The notes: generated from the sequence alone by a model not told the origin. A stretch of DNA of 64,000 nucleotides from Leifsonia sp. AG29 (GCF_009765225.1 NZ_VMSF01000001.1:2728001-2792000), one strand, 5' to 3'. Shown: positions 31,390 through 39,392, counted from the stretch's first letter. Numbers and translations: made by a program.

Positions 31390-31411
31390 GACCTCAACTA
31401 ATGTTGAGGTC
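31390..31411. promoter_or_regulatory. SoxR box
   Basis: A perfect 9-bp inverted repeat GACCTCAAC-TAAT-GTTGAGGTC. The core CCTCAA-N6-TTGAGG matches the E. coli SoxR operator CCTCAAGTTAACTTGAGG in both arms. It lies between soxR and the MFS gene and ends 3 bp before the soxR ATG, so soxR mRNA would be leaderless or nearly so. Confidence 0.9.
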
Positions 31412-31413
31412 AA

Positions 31414-31872
31414 ATGTCGTCTGCAACCGCCATCCTCACCGTCGGCGAGGTCGCCGCCCGGAGCGGCGTCGCCGTCTCGACACTCCACTTCTACGAGCGG
31501 GAACGCCTCATCGCCAGCGAACGCACGCCGGGCAATCAGCGCCGCTACCGCCGCGACGTCCTCCGGCGGATCGCTTTCGTCCGCGTCTCACAGCGCGTCG
31601 GCATCCCCCTTGCCGACATCCGGACCGCGCTCGACTCCCTCCCGGAGGGGCGGACGCCGACCAAGAAGGACTGGGCGCGGCTCTCCCGCCTCTGGCGCGA
31701 CGAGCTCGACGAGCGGATCCGGCAGCTGGAGCATCTCCGCTCCGACTTGACCGACTGCATGGGATGCGGCTGCCTCAGCCTTCGCACCTGCTCCCTCCAG
31801 AACCGGCAGGACAGGCTCGGCGCGAACGGGCCCGGCCCCCAGCGATGGGTGCCGGCCGGCAACGGGGGCTAG
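31414..31872 (+). CDS. soxR: Redox-sensitive transcriptional activator SoxR
   Basis: A 152-residue MerR-family regulator. HTH TVGEVAARSGVAVSTLHFYE (about 9-28), dimerisation helix, and the [2Fe-2S] ligands C115, C118, C120 and C126 in the exact SoxR spacing CX2CX1CX5C (CMGCGCLSLRTC). It senses redox-cycling agents. The target is the divergent MFS gene, through the operator at 31390-31411. The tail GDRLG-like region (QDRLGANGPG) is also as in SoxR. Confidence 0.96.
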   Translation: MSSATAILTVGEVAARSGVAVSTLHFYERERLIASERTPGNQRRYRRDVLRRIAFVRVSQRVGIPLADIRTALDSLPEGRTPTKKDWARLSRLWRDELDERIRQLEHLRSDLTDCMGCGCLSLRTCSLQNRQDRLGANGPGPQRWVPAGNGG

Positions 31873-31977
31873 CCCCGACCAGCGGTCCAGCCCAGCGCGC
31901 CTCACGGGACAACACACTCGCGCCCGTCCACTCGCGAGCTCCTCATCGCGGAGCGATGGCCAGCGACGGTTGCCGTC

Positions 31978-32073
31978 CTAGCCTGGACGGATCACACCGG
32001 CCTCACGGAGCACGGTGAAGTGGTGGCTGGCCCAGACTCGAGAAGCAACGCCCCCGTCGAAGACAGTGCACTC
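31978..32073 (-). pseudogene. Remnant of an ArsR-family winged-helix regulator
   Basis: The minus strand reads ECTVFDGGVASRVWASHHFT followed by VLREAGVIRPG and a stop. The SHHFTVLREAGVIR segment is the recognition helix of ArsR/SmtB-type repressors, preceded by the usual FDGxV turn. Start and end are missing, and the TAG at 31978-31980 truncates the wing. It is a fragment of about 32 codons. Confidence 0.75.
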
Positions 32074-32577
32074 ACACTCCCGAACATCGAGTGTCTATGA
32101 GCGCTTCGCGAGGCAAACGCTGCGGGGCAAGCCGGCACAGGCGAACTGACGATCAGAGGAGACGACACGATGAAGCACGAACGACGAACCCAATAATCGA
32201 AAGATCACACTTCAGCAAGAAAGATCAACGCCGATGGAGAGCTAGAGCCGAGTAGGAGACAGCGAAAGCGAATGCACGCAGGCACTTTAAGTGGACCACT
32301 CCTCGACGCCCGTGATGACGGCGGTCACGTGTAAACCAGGTTGCGTGGTGAATCGGGGGTTAATCCACTACGCGACGCGGAACACGCGCGGCGGCGACAA
32401 GCGAACCAGACTGGAGCGATCCGACACGGAAGACGGTCGGCGAGAAGCCGCGAAACGGCACGCCGCCGACGCGCTAGCGAGGCTGCACTTCAAATGGGGC
32501 TCGGCGCGCCGACGCCCTCGATCGGCGGCAGACGTTCCCAGATGGGGAAGTCCCCCCGGAGAGCTCCCAGCCATTGT

Positions 32578-32597
32578 CTAGGCTTGGCTACTAGGCT
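32578..32597. promoter_or_regulatory. CTAGGCT direct repeat before the RHH gene
   Basis: CTAGGCT occurs at 32578-32584 and 32591-32597, a 13-bp period, 34-53 bp upstream of the RHH start codon. Ribbon-helix-helix proteins often bind tandem repeats in their own promoters, so autoregulation is plausible. Confidence 0.45.
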
Positions 32598-32630
32598 ACT
32601 TTGGTACCACCCCAACGAGAGACTGGAACA

Positions 32631-32894
32631 ATGTCCGCCACCCAGAGTCCCGTAAAGGTCGATGCGACCACCGACCGGCTTATCAGCGACGCTGCACACT
32701 TCCTCGGTCGAACGAAGAAGGACATCGTCAGCGACGCTGTCCGCGAATACGTTGAGGTGCACCGCGACGAACTGAACGCGGCGATCAAGGAGTCGTTGTC
32801 GCGCTTCGACGGATCGAAGTCTGCCGCAGTGTCGGTATTGACCGGCATGAGCGCAGCCGAGCTCGAGGAGCTTGGCGGACTCCCGACCGAGTAA
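32631..32894 (+). CDS. Ribbon-helix-helix (antitoxin-like) protein, 87 aa
   Basis: Residues 8-50 (VKVDATTDRLISDAAHFLGR, TKKDIVSDAVREYVEVH) fit a CopG/Arc ribbon-helix-helix: a beta strand, helix A, the GRTKKDIV turn and helix B. The C-terminal half (SRFDGSKSAAVSVLTG, then SAAELEELGG) resembles the toxin-neutralising tail of antitoxins. No toxin gene follows: the next 174 bp hold no supported gene. So it is a solitary antitoxin-like protein or a stand-alone regulator. Confidence 0.7.
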   Translation: MSATQSPVKVDATTDRLISDAAHFLGRTKKDIVSDAVREYVEVHRDELNAAIKESLSRFDGSKSAAVSVLTGMSAAELEELGGLPTE

Positions 32895-33068
32895 CCCGTG
32901 GCCGACACTTCGCCCGTTCGCCCGACCAGGAGGGCACTCTCGGATCTGCGTATCGATGTGCTGCCGATGAGCGATTGTCCGCCGGACCGCTGACGAGAAG
33001 GTCTCGTCCCTTCCGCAGCCCTGCGAATCCCCGATTCTGAGGGAGCCGCGGTGTGAAAGCATGCCGCT

Positions 33069-33869
33069 ATGACGTCAGACGCACCTTCGATCCTCCCCGG
33101 CATCCAGGACGACGAACTCATCCTCGGCATGGCCTCCGCCGCACGCGCCGTCGGCACAGCGCTCGCGCAATCCGCGCCCCCGCGGCCTCCCCGGGATTGG
33201 GAGGAGTTCCGCGCCTCGTTCGCCGCCGTCGACGACCCTGCGGCCGAAATGCTGCGGGGCCAACTCGAAAAGGTATCGCCTGGGCTGGACTGGATCGATG
33301 GCGACACGAGCGAGGGGCGGTCAGGCTGGTTCGCCGACGTGACCGATGGCGCTGTCCAATACCTGCAGGGCCTCCCCCACTGGTGCGTGACCGTCAGCCT
33401 GCTCGACCAGGGTCGCGTCCTGGCTACCGTGCTCGACGCCGTCGAGCGGGACCAGACCTTCACCTCGAATGGCGCACGTGCCGCGCTCAACGGGCGTTCC
33501 ATCTCCCCATCCGGCAAGACCGACCTGGGCGTCTGCATCGTCGCGGTGAACCACCCGCCTTTCGCCGCATCACAGCAGGGGGTGCCCGAGAAGACGGGCA
33601 GCACTGTGACGGCTCTCCTCCATGAGGTGGGCGCGGTCCGCGGGTTCGGGCCGACGTCGTGGCAGATCGCCGAGACTGCCGCTGGACGAATCGACGCCTT
33701 CGTCCAGCACGGTCAGGACGAGGAGAACCTGCTCGGCGCCGCGGCGCTCGCGCAGCTCGCAGGCGCTCTGGTGACAGACGTTCACGGGGAGCCGTGGCAC
33801 AGGGGTTCCGACTCGATCCTCGTCGCTCCCCCGCAACTCCATCCCCTTCTCATCGACCTCCTCTCGTGA
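33069..33869 (+). CDS. Inositol-monophosphatase-like protein with degenerate active site
   Basis: A 266-residue protein of the IMPase/FIG fold: helical N-terminus, WFADVTDGAVQYLQGLPHWC (about 87-107), CVTVSLLDQGRVLATVLDAV, SWQIAETAAGRIDAFV and a final GAAALAQLAGALVTDVHG. The canonical DPIDGT metal motif is replaced by DVTDGA, the upstream GEE is not evident (WIDGDTSEG in its place), and the WDxAAG motif reads EENLLGAAA. Several metal ligands are therefore altered. It may dephosphorylate an unusual substrate or be inactive. The stop overlaps the GTG of an SDR stump. Confidence 0.75.
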   Translation: MTSDAPSILPGIQDDELILGMASAARAVGTALAQSAPPRPPRDWEEFRASFAAVDDPAAEMLRGQLEKVSPGLDWIDGDTSEGRSGWFADVTDGAVQYLQGLPHWCVTVSLLDQGRVLATVLDAVERDQTFTSNGARAALNGRSISPSGKTDLGVCIVAVNHPPFAASQQGVPEKTGSTVTALLHEVGAVRGFGPTSWQIAETAAGRIDAFVQHGQDEENLLGAAALAQLAGALVTDVHGEPWHRGSDSILVAPPQLHPLLIDLLS

Positions 33870-34048
33870 CGCCACCAGCATCTCTCGGGAGGTGGAGCCG
33901 CGCGGAGGCGCAGGGCGCGGCGCGGTCCGCCGCCGAGGCGATCGCGATGCCCGCGTCCGCGGTCGCCGGCGCGATCGGCTACGCCATCTCCCAGCCGGAC
34001 GACGTCGATGGGAACGAGATCGTCATCCGCCCGACGCACCAGGGCTGA
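33866..34048 (+). pseudogene. C-terminal stump of an SDR oxidoreductase
   Basis: The frame ending at 34048 reads AIAMPASAVAGAIGYAISQP followed by DDVDGNEIVIRPTHQG. This is the typical end of classical short-chain dehydrogenases (…SQPDDVDVNEIVVRPT…). The Rossmann domain and the Ser-Tyr-Lys catalytic region are absent. The GTG at 33866 overlaps the stop of the IMPase-like gene, so the upstream junction fused a different gene in place of the SDR N-terminus. Its last 26 bp overlap the end of the convergent AraC gene. Confidence 0.8.
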
Positions 34049-34958
34049 CGACCTCGGCGACATCCTCACCGCGCGCCCGCTGCCTCCAGCGACCGGGCGC
34101 GAGCCCGTGGTGGCGGCGGAAGGCGGTGGCGAAGGCGAACGGATTGCTGTAGCCCACCGCCGTCGCGATCTCGCCCAACGTTGCGTCCGTGTGACGCAGC
34201 GCCTCCTCGGCCCGTTCCATCCGCACGGTCGTGAGGTAGGTGGCGGGCGGTACGCCGACCTGCCGGCTGAACCGGCCCGCGAACCCGGAGCGCGACATCC
34301 GTGCGACCCTGGCCAGCTCGGGCAGGGTCCACGGATCGGCCGGCCGGGCGTGGATCGCCTCGAGCACCCGGCGCAGGTCGGGGTCACCGAGCGCTGTGAA
34401 CCACCCCGGAGCGGTCCCGGCCGAGTGCAGCCACCAGGCGCGCAGCGCATACACCAGGTTGGTGTCGAGCAACCGGTCGAGGAGAGCTTGCTGGCCGGGC
34501 GTCTCGCGCGCGGCCTCCTCGGCGAGCAGCTGGATGGCCAGCCGGTGCGTCGGCTCCTGCCACGACGGCGGGATCACCACCGGCCGCGGGAGGTCGGCGA
34601 GCACGGCGGCCGCGACGCTCCCTTCGAGCGTGTAGGCGCCGCAGAGCACGGTCGCCGAGGGGCCGGTCTCGGCGACGGTGCCCGCGACCCGGGCGTCGCG
34701 GATGGCCTCGCGCCGCGCCCCGGGCTCGCTCACGATCGCATACTCCGTGCCCGACGTCATCAGCAGCACCGCGTGCTGCTCCAGCTCGACCGGCTGCTCG
34801 CCCTCCCGTTCCAGCCACGCGCGCCCGTCCAGCAGGATGTGCGCCGTGAGCACCCGGGAGCCGCCGAACAGCAGACCCCACGGTTCGACGCGCCTGAGCA
34901 CCGAGAAGACCGCACCCCTGGCCCGGGCGCGTTCGAGCACATCGCTGAGGACGTCCAT
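34023..34958 (-). CDS. AraC-family transcriptional regulator
   Basis: A 311-residue protein with an N-terminal cupin sensor domain (AraC_binding_2/cupin_6 type, about residues 5-190) and a C-terminal double HTH (WTLPELARVARMSRSGFAGR; LGEIATAVGYSNPFAFATAF). It lies between the SDR stump (convergent) and a divergent NAD(P)-binding protein. This subfamily usually controls adjacent oxidoreductase genes; the SDR stump suggests one target has been lost. Confidence 0.93.
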   Translation of the reverse strand: MDVLSDVLERARARGAVFSVLRRVEPWGLLFGGSRVLTAHILLDGRAWLEREGEQPVELEQHAVLLMTSGTEYAIVSEPGARREAIRDARVAGTVAETGPSATVLCGAYTLEGSVAAAVLADLPRPVVIPPSWQEPTHRLAIQLLAEEAARETPGQQALLDRLLDTNLVYALRAWWLHSAGTAPGWFTALGDPDLRRVLEAIHARPADPWTLPELARVARMSRSGFAGRFSRQVGVPPATYLTTVRMERAEEALRHTDATLGEIATAVGYSNPFAFATAFRRHHGLAPGRWRQRARGEDVAEVVSPGASGG

Positions 34959-35039
34959 CCACCGATCTTAGACGATCGCGTATCGATCAGGGCAGAATGG
35001 ACATTTCCCGTCCGCGTCGCCGCGACTAGCGTCATCGAC

Positions 35040-35858
35040 ATGTCAACACTCCTCCTCCTCGGCGGCACCGGGAAGACCGGCCGCCGTCTCGCCGAACGAC
35101 TCGAAGCCCAGGGCCACACCGCCCGCGCCGTGGGCCGCAGCACCACCCCCCGATTCGACTGGCGCGACGAGAGCACGTGGGCGCCGGCGCTGCAGGATGT
35201 GGACGGCGTCTTCATCGTCGGCCCCGGCTCCGCCTCCGACTGGAGCCCACTCCTCGAGCGCTTCCTGGCGACTGCCGCCGAGCAGCACGTCCGACATGCG
35301 GTGCTCCTCTCTGCACGCGGCGTCGAGTTCCTCCCCGACGGCGCCGTCGCACGAGCCGAGGCTGCGCTGAGCCGGAGCCCGCTCGGGTGGACCATCCTCC
35401 GGCCGAGCCATTTCGCCCAGAACTTCACCGAGGCCATGTTCGTTCCCGACGACGACGGCGCCTTCTACGCCCCGGTCGCCGACGGCCGAGAGCCGTTCAT
35501 CGATGTGGACGATATCGCCGACGTCGCCGCGGTCGCGCTGACCACTGACGAGTACGGCGGTCGCGTCCTCGAGCTCTCGGGCCCCCACGCGATCGACTTC
35601 GAGGAGGCCGCGCGCATCCTCACCGAGGTAACAGGTCGCACGGTGCGCTACGTCTCCGAATCCGACGACGCGCACATCGCGCGCCTGCGCGCCCAGGGAC
35701 TGCCCGAGGGCTACATCGAATGGCGGATGGCGATGCTCCGCGGGATCGCCTCCGGCTCGGACGCCTACCTCAGCCACGATGTCGAAGCAGTGCTCGGACG
35801 GCCGGCGACGTCGTTCGAGGAGTGGGCGCGGCGCGAGGTGCCGTCGCCTCAGCGCTGA
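35040..35858 (+). CDS. NmrA-like NAD(P)H-binding protein
   Basis: A 272-residue atypical SDR with an N-terminal GGTGKTGR (residues 8-15), LLSARGVEF and WTILRPSHFAQNFTE, the pattern of NmrA/QOR2-like NAD(P)-binding proteins. No classical YxxxK is visible, so it is more likely a redox sensor or quinone-type reductase than a dehydrogenase. The divergent AraC protein is the probable regulator. Its 3' end overlaps the convergent TetR gene by 10 bp. Confidence 0.88.
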   Translation: MSTLLLLGGTGKTGRRLAERLEAQGHTARAVGRSTTPRFDWRDESTWAPALQDVDGVFIVGPGSASDWSPLLERFLATAAEQHVRHAVLLSARGVEFLPDGAVARAEAALSRSPLGWTILRPSHFAQNFTEAMFVPDDDGAFYAPVADGREPFIDVDDIADVAAVALTTDEYGGRVLELSGPHAIDFEEAARILTEVTGRTVRYVSESDDAHIARLRAQGLPEGYIEWRMAMLRGIASGSDAYLSHDVEAVLGRPATSFEEWARREVPSPQR

Positions 35859-36388
35859 GTCCGGAGTCCGTCGAGGCACACCCCGACGATCCGATCGAGT
35901 TGCCCCTCGTGCGGATAGTCCGCGAGGCCGATTCCGCTCAGCATGCGAAGGATGTCGTCGGCCGTCACGTCGGGGCGCACCTCGCCGTCCGCCTGCGCGG
36001 CCGCCAGCAGCGGTTCGACGGTCGCATAGATGCGGCGCCTGGCTGCATAGACGATCTCCGTGTCATGCGCCATCTCTTCGGCGAACGCTCGCTTTCCGAT
36101 GATGAAGTCCACGAATCGACGCAGCCAGTCACTGAGGGCCTGGAGCGGGGAGGCCGCCGCGCTCGACGTCGGCGCGAGCAACTGATCGACCTGGTCCGAG
36201 TAGACGGCCTCGAACAAGGCCGCTCGGGTCGGAAATCGCCGGTACAGCGTGGCGCTCCCGACCCCTGCGCGCCGAGCCACCTCCTCGAACGATGCCGAGG
36301 CGCCGGCTTCGGCGAAGACCGCCGTCGCCGCTTCGACGATGCGTTCGTGGTTCCGACGCGCGTCGGCGCGGAGCGGACGATCGGACAC
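35849..36388 (-). CDS. TetR-family repressor
   Basis: A 179-residue regulator: HTH ASFEEVARRAGVGSATLYRR FPTRAALF (about residues 32-60, normal TetR) and a C-terminal ligand domain of the SbtR type (RRFVDFIIGKRAFAEEMAHD). GTG start at 36386-36388. Divergent from an MFS exporter gene 87 bp away, its probable target. Confidence 0.92.
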   Translation of the reverse strand: MSDRPLRADARRNHERIVEAATAVFAEAGASASFEEVARRAGVGSATLYRRFPTRAALFEAVYSDQVDQLLAPTSSAAASPLQALSDWLRRFVDFIIGKRAFAEEMAHDTEIVYAARRRIYATVEPLLAAAQADGEVRPDVTADDILRMLSGIGLADYPHEGQLDRIVGVCLDGLRTQR

Positions 36389-36407
36389 CTCTACCTCATT
36401 CCTGGAA

Positions 36408-36440
36408 TAAGTGGGGAGGTCACTCCGTTTGTGCTATAAC
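36408..36440. promoter_or_regulatory. Operator/promoter region between TetR and MFS genes
   Basis: AAGTGGGG-AGGT-CACTCCGTTT (36409-36430) has AGTG/CACT symmetry and a CACTCCGTTT half typical of actinobacterial TetR sites. A TATAAC -10-like element (36435-36440) follows. A CCCCCACT element near 36450 repeats the left half in inverted orientation. Confidence 0.5.
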
Positions 36441-36475
36441 CGGAGGGATCCCCCCACTAATCCTAAGGAGTGCAC

Positions 36476-37972
36476 ATGCCTTCCACAACGTCGGCGCCCA
36501 GATGGCGCCGTACCACGGTGCTCGCCCTCATCATGGGCGCGCAACTCATGATGGTCCTGGACACCTCGATCGTCACCACTGCCCTACCGCACCTGGTCGC
36601 GGACCTGGGCTTCTCCCCCACGTCGTTGTCGTGGGTACAGAACGCGTACGTGCTCGCTTTCGGCGGCCTGCTGCTCCTCGGCGCGCGTGTGGGCGACCTG
36701 GCCGGGCGCCGGCGCGTCTTCGTGATCGCCGTCGCAGTGTTCGCCCTCGCCTCACTGCTCGCCGGGCTCTCGTTCAACGTGCCGAGCCTGCTCGCCGCTC
36801 GCGTCCTGCAGGGCGCGGCCTCGGCGTTCGCCATCCCGTCAACCCTGGCACTTCTGGTGGGCGCGTACCCCGAGCCGGAGCAGCGCAGCCGCGCGATCGC
36901 CACCTACAGCGCGGTCATCGGGGCAGGGGCGAGCGTCGGAATCATCGTCGGCGGCGTCTTCACCGATCTGCTCTCGTGGCGCTGGGGCCTTCTCATCAAC
37001 GTTCCCATCGGCCTCCTCGTCGTCCTGCTCGCGCCGCGCTTCCTCACCGAGACCGCTCGTCGACGCGGCAGCTTCGACCTGGTTGGCGCTCTGACGATCA
37101 CGGTCGCGATGACCGCGCTCGTCTGGGGTCTGATCGAGTCGGGCACACTCGGCTGGACCTCGCCGATCGTCCTCGGCAGCCTGACCCTTGCGGCCGCGCT
37201 GGTCGCGGTCTTCGTGCTCGTGGAACGGCGGAGCCCGGAGCCGATCGTCCCCCTCGGGCTGTTCTCGAGCGCGACCCGCTCCGGCGCCTACATCGCCCGG
37301 ATCCTCATCGTGGGTGCGATGTTCTCGACGTTCTACTTCCTCAGCCAGTACCTGCAGGAGGTGCTGCACTTCAGCGCCCTGCTCGCGGGCTTGAGCTTCA
37401 TCCCGCTCACCGGCATGTTCTTCGCCACCGTCTACATCGTTCGGCCGCTCGTGCGCCGCATCGGACAGGAGCGGCTCCTGATCGCGTCCCTGGTGGTCGC
37501 TCTGGTCGGTATGGGATGGGTGTCCACCGTCGGCGCGGACACGGCGTTCCTTCCGTGGGTGCTCCTGCCCCTGTTGGTCCTCGGAATCGGTCAGGGCATC
37601 GCCATCATCCTGCTCACGCAACTCGGCATGGCGGACGTGCCCGACGCGCAGGCCGGCGCCGGCTCAGGCCTGGTCAACACCGCCCACCAACTCGGCGGCT
37701 CCGTCGGCCTCGCGGTTCTCGCCAGCGTCTTCGTCGCCATCACCGACCACCATGCCGGTGTCGCCGCTCAGGTCACCGGCTTCCAGACCGTGTTCCGTGT
37801 CGCGGACGGCTTCTACGCGCTCGCCATCCTCGTCAGCGCAGTCATGCTCGTCGCCGCGCGGAGGTCCCGCGCCGGCTCCACCGCCGGTGCGACTGCGGCG
37901 GCCGCCGCGAGCCGGCTCCCGGTCAATCCAGCCGGCGTTCAAGCACCGGTCGGGGCCAGTCGCCGACAGTGA
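36476..37972 (+). CDS. DHA2-type MFS drug exporter
   Basis: A 498-residue, 14-helix exporter (MVLDTSIVTTALPHLVADLG motif D1 region; GARVGDLAGRRRVF motif A; motif C near SAVIGAGASVGIIVGG). The ATG at 36476 follows AAGGAG by 5 nt. The C-terminal tail is Ala/Arg-rich. Probably a multidrug or metabolite exporter repressed by the divergent TetR protein. Confidence 0.93.
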   Translation: MPSTTSAPRWRRTTVLALIMGAQLMMVLDTSIVTTALPHLVADLGFSPTSLSWVQNAYVLAFGGLLLLGARVGDLAGRRRVFVIAVAVFALASLLAGLSFNVPSLLAARVLQGAASAFAIPSTLALLVGAYPEPEQRSRAIATYSAVIGAGASVGIIVGGVFTDLLSWRWGLLINVPIGLLVVLLAPRFLTETARRRGSFDLVGALTITVAMTALVWGLIESGTLGWTSPIVLGSLTLAAALVAVFVLVERRSPEPIVPLGLFSSATRSGAYIARILIVGAMFSTFYFLSQYLQEVLHFSALLAGLSFIPLTGMFFATVYIVRPLVRRIGQERLLIASLVVALVGMGWVSTVGADTAFLPWVLLPLLVLGIGQGIAIILLTQLGMADVPDAQAGAGSGLVNTAHQLGGSVGLAVLASVFVAITDHHAGVAAQVTGFQTVFRVADGFYALAILVSAVMLVAARRSRAGSTAGATAAAAASRLPVNPAGVQAPVGASRRQ

Positions 37973-37980
37973 ACTGATGG

Positions 37981-38000
37981 GCGGGCGCGCCTCCGCCCGC
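37981..38000 (+). terminator. Hairpin after the MFS gene
   Basis: GCGGGCG-CGCCTC-CGCCCGC, a 7-bp stem 8 bp after the MFS stop, followed by TTCCGCTAAT. A moderate terminator candidate. Confidence 0.5.
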
Positions 38001-38200
38001 TTCCGCTAATCGGTGAGGACGTGCCTCTCCCGCTGCCGGGGCAGCCGGCTCGTACCGGACCTGTAGCCGGGGCGCACCCAGCGCAGGCGCCCCTTCCGGT
38101 CGAACCGTCTCCGTACCGCCGCCTTACATTCCTCGAACACGGCACTCGCAGGCTGAGGAGTGTCAGGAAACCCCTGACGTCTCGCCCTGAACGGAGAACC

Positions 38201-38935
38201 ATGTCCCACCGATCTGTCACCATCGCGACCGTGGCCTCGGCCGGCGTCGTCGCCTACGCGGCGCTGGTCGGCGCACCCGCATTCGCGGACACGACCGCGA
38301 CGCCCACGCCGACCCCGACCTCCTCGCACGCCCCGAAGTCCCTCGCCGACATCCAGGCCGCGGGCGCGAAGGCCACCTCGGATCGCGAAACCAAGCTGAC
38401 CGCCGCGATCAGCAAGGTCACGGACGACAAGTACCTGACCTCGTCCGACCGGTCGACCCTCCTCGGGACGCTGAACGCCGACCTCGCGGCCATGAAGTCC
38501 TCGGCCTCCACGATCGCCGCAGACACCACCGCGACGCAGGCCGCGGCCGACCTCAAAGAGGTCTACAGCAAGTACCGCGTCTACGCCGTCGCGCTGCGCC
38601 AGGCTCACCTCGTTTCGGAAGCCGACCGGCTCACCGGAACCACGCTGCCCGCACTGACCAAGGAGCAGTCGAACCTGTCGGCCCTCCTGTCCGGCAAGGA
38701 CAAGGGCAAGTCGACCGACGCCCTCCAGTCGGCTCTGAAGGACATGTCGTCGCAGATCTCGACCGCGTCGCACGATGAGAGCGGCGCCGCCTCCGCGGCC
38801 CTCGCCGTCACGCCGAGCGCCTACGACGCGAACCACTCGGTCCTCTCGTCCGTGGAGTCGTCCTCCAAGGCCGCCGCCGCCGCGGTCAAGAAGGCTCACG
38901 CCGACGCCAAGGAGGTCCGCCAGGCGCTGAAGTAG
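38201..38935 (+). CDS. Secreted helical protein of unknown function
   Basis: A 244-residue protein with a signal peptide (cleavage near AFA-DT, residue 31), a Thr/Pro linker (TATPTPTPTSS) and then four or more amphipathic helices rich in Ala, Ser, Lys and Asp, without Cys. It resembles small secreted actinobacterial proteins of unknown role. The ATG at 38201 was chosen because the signal peptide starts there and ACGGAGAACC precedes it. Monocistronic, with a terminator behind it. Confidence 0.8.
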   Translation: MSHRSVTIATVASAGVVAYAALVGAPAFADTTATPTPTPTSSHAPKSLADIQAAGAKATSDRETKLTAAISKVTDDKYLTSSDRSTLLGTLNADLAAMKSSASTIAADTTATQAAADLKEVYSKYRVYAVALRQAHLVSEADRLTGTTLPALTKEQSNLSALLSGKDKGKSTDALQSALKDMSSQISTASHDESGAASAALAVTPSAYDANHSVLSSVESSSKAAAAAVKKAHADAKEVRQALK

Positions 38936-38955
38936 ACCGACAGGTCGGGGTGCGC

Positions 38956-38985
38956 GGCCCCCGCGGCTCATGCGCCGCGGGGGTC
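38956..38985 (+). terminator. Intrinsic terminator after the secreted protein gene
   Basis: GCCCCCGCGGC pairs with GCCGCGGGGGT around a 6-nt loop, followed by a CTCT tail. Its right end overlaps the last codons of the convergent small gene at 38968. Confidence 0.75.
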
Positions 38986-39240
38986 CTCTCCCGCGGCGAG
39001 CCCCAAGAGCGCGGTGACCGCCTCATCGACGGTTCCCGCATCGATGTCTCGGATGCCCCCGCAGGGCCGAGGTTTCCAGAAGCACTCGATGCTGAACTGC
39101 GATTTGCGCCGGCTGACCGAGCCGACGAGCGCGGCTTCATCGCCGAAGTCCTCGAACAGGTTCCATACGGGGTCGGGTTCGATCTCCCAGAGCTCGTAGG
39201 CGTGGCCGTCGCGCTCAAATGCGCGTTCCGGTCCGGACAT
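38968..39240 (-). CDS. Small hypothetical protein, 90 aa
   Basis: No family recognised. The protein is acidic and aromatic (ELWEIEPDPVWNLFEDFGDE; CFWKPRPCGG) with two Cys. The ATG at 39238-39240 has GGAGGGG upstream at good spacing, which supports a real gene. Its 3' end overlaps the terminator of the convergent gene. Confidence 0.6.
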   Translation of the reverse strand: MSGPERAFERDGHAYELWEIEPDPVWNLFEDFGDEAALVGSVSRRKSQFSIECFWKPRPCGGIRDIDAGTVDEAVTALLGLAAGEDPRGA

Positions 39241-39379
39241 GGTCCCCCTCCGTCCACAGCGCGAGTTCGGGAGGGATGCTCGGAGGTTGGGGCGCGGATT
39301 TCTGCGGCGACCGGGTCATGGGGTCCGACTCACACAGTCTCTCGAACACGATTCTAGGCCTGTGGGGAGAGAGAAGATA

Positions 39380-39392
39380 CTAGCCAGGCTAG
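39380..39392. promoter_or_regulatory. Palindrome CTAGCC-A-GGCTAG
   Basis: A perfect 13-bp palindrome about 120 bp upstream of the GH15 gene in an AT-richer stretch. It may be an operator; no regulator is encoded next to it. Confidence 0.4.

Larger units (their letters stand above)
31873..32630. other. 758-bp gene-poor region with remnants
   Basis: No intact gene is supported. It holds an ArsR remnant (31978-32073, minus) and an eight-codon frame (32170-32196) with a good AGAGGAGA ribosome site but no continuation. A 52-codon basic frame (32097-32255) is unrecognised, and direct repeats precede the next gene. The middle (about 32150-32280) is visibly A-rich compared with the rest of the window. 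This looks like a scar of past insertions and deletions. Confidence 0.65.

Noticed and set aside
32341-32655. 104-codon plus-strand frame in the gene-poor region
   Set aside because: Arg/Ser-rich, no ribosome site, and runs into the start of the RHH gene in another frame.
13817-33000. Insertion sequences in the accessory region
   Set aside because: No transposase reading frame or terminal inverted repeats were seen in spite of several decayed genes.
32631-33068. A toxin gene partner for the RHH protein
   Set aside because: The 174 bp after it contain no frame with start signal or toxin-like sequence.
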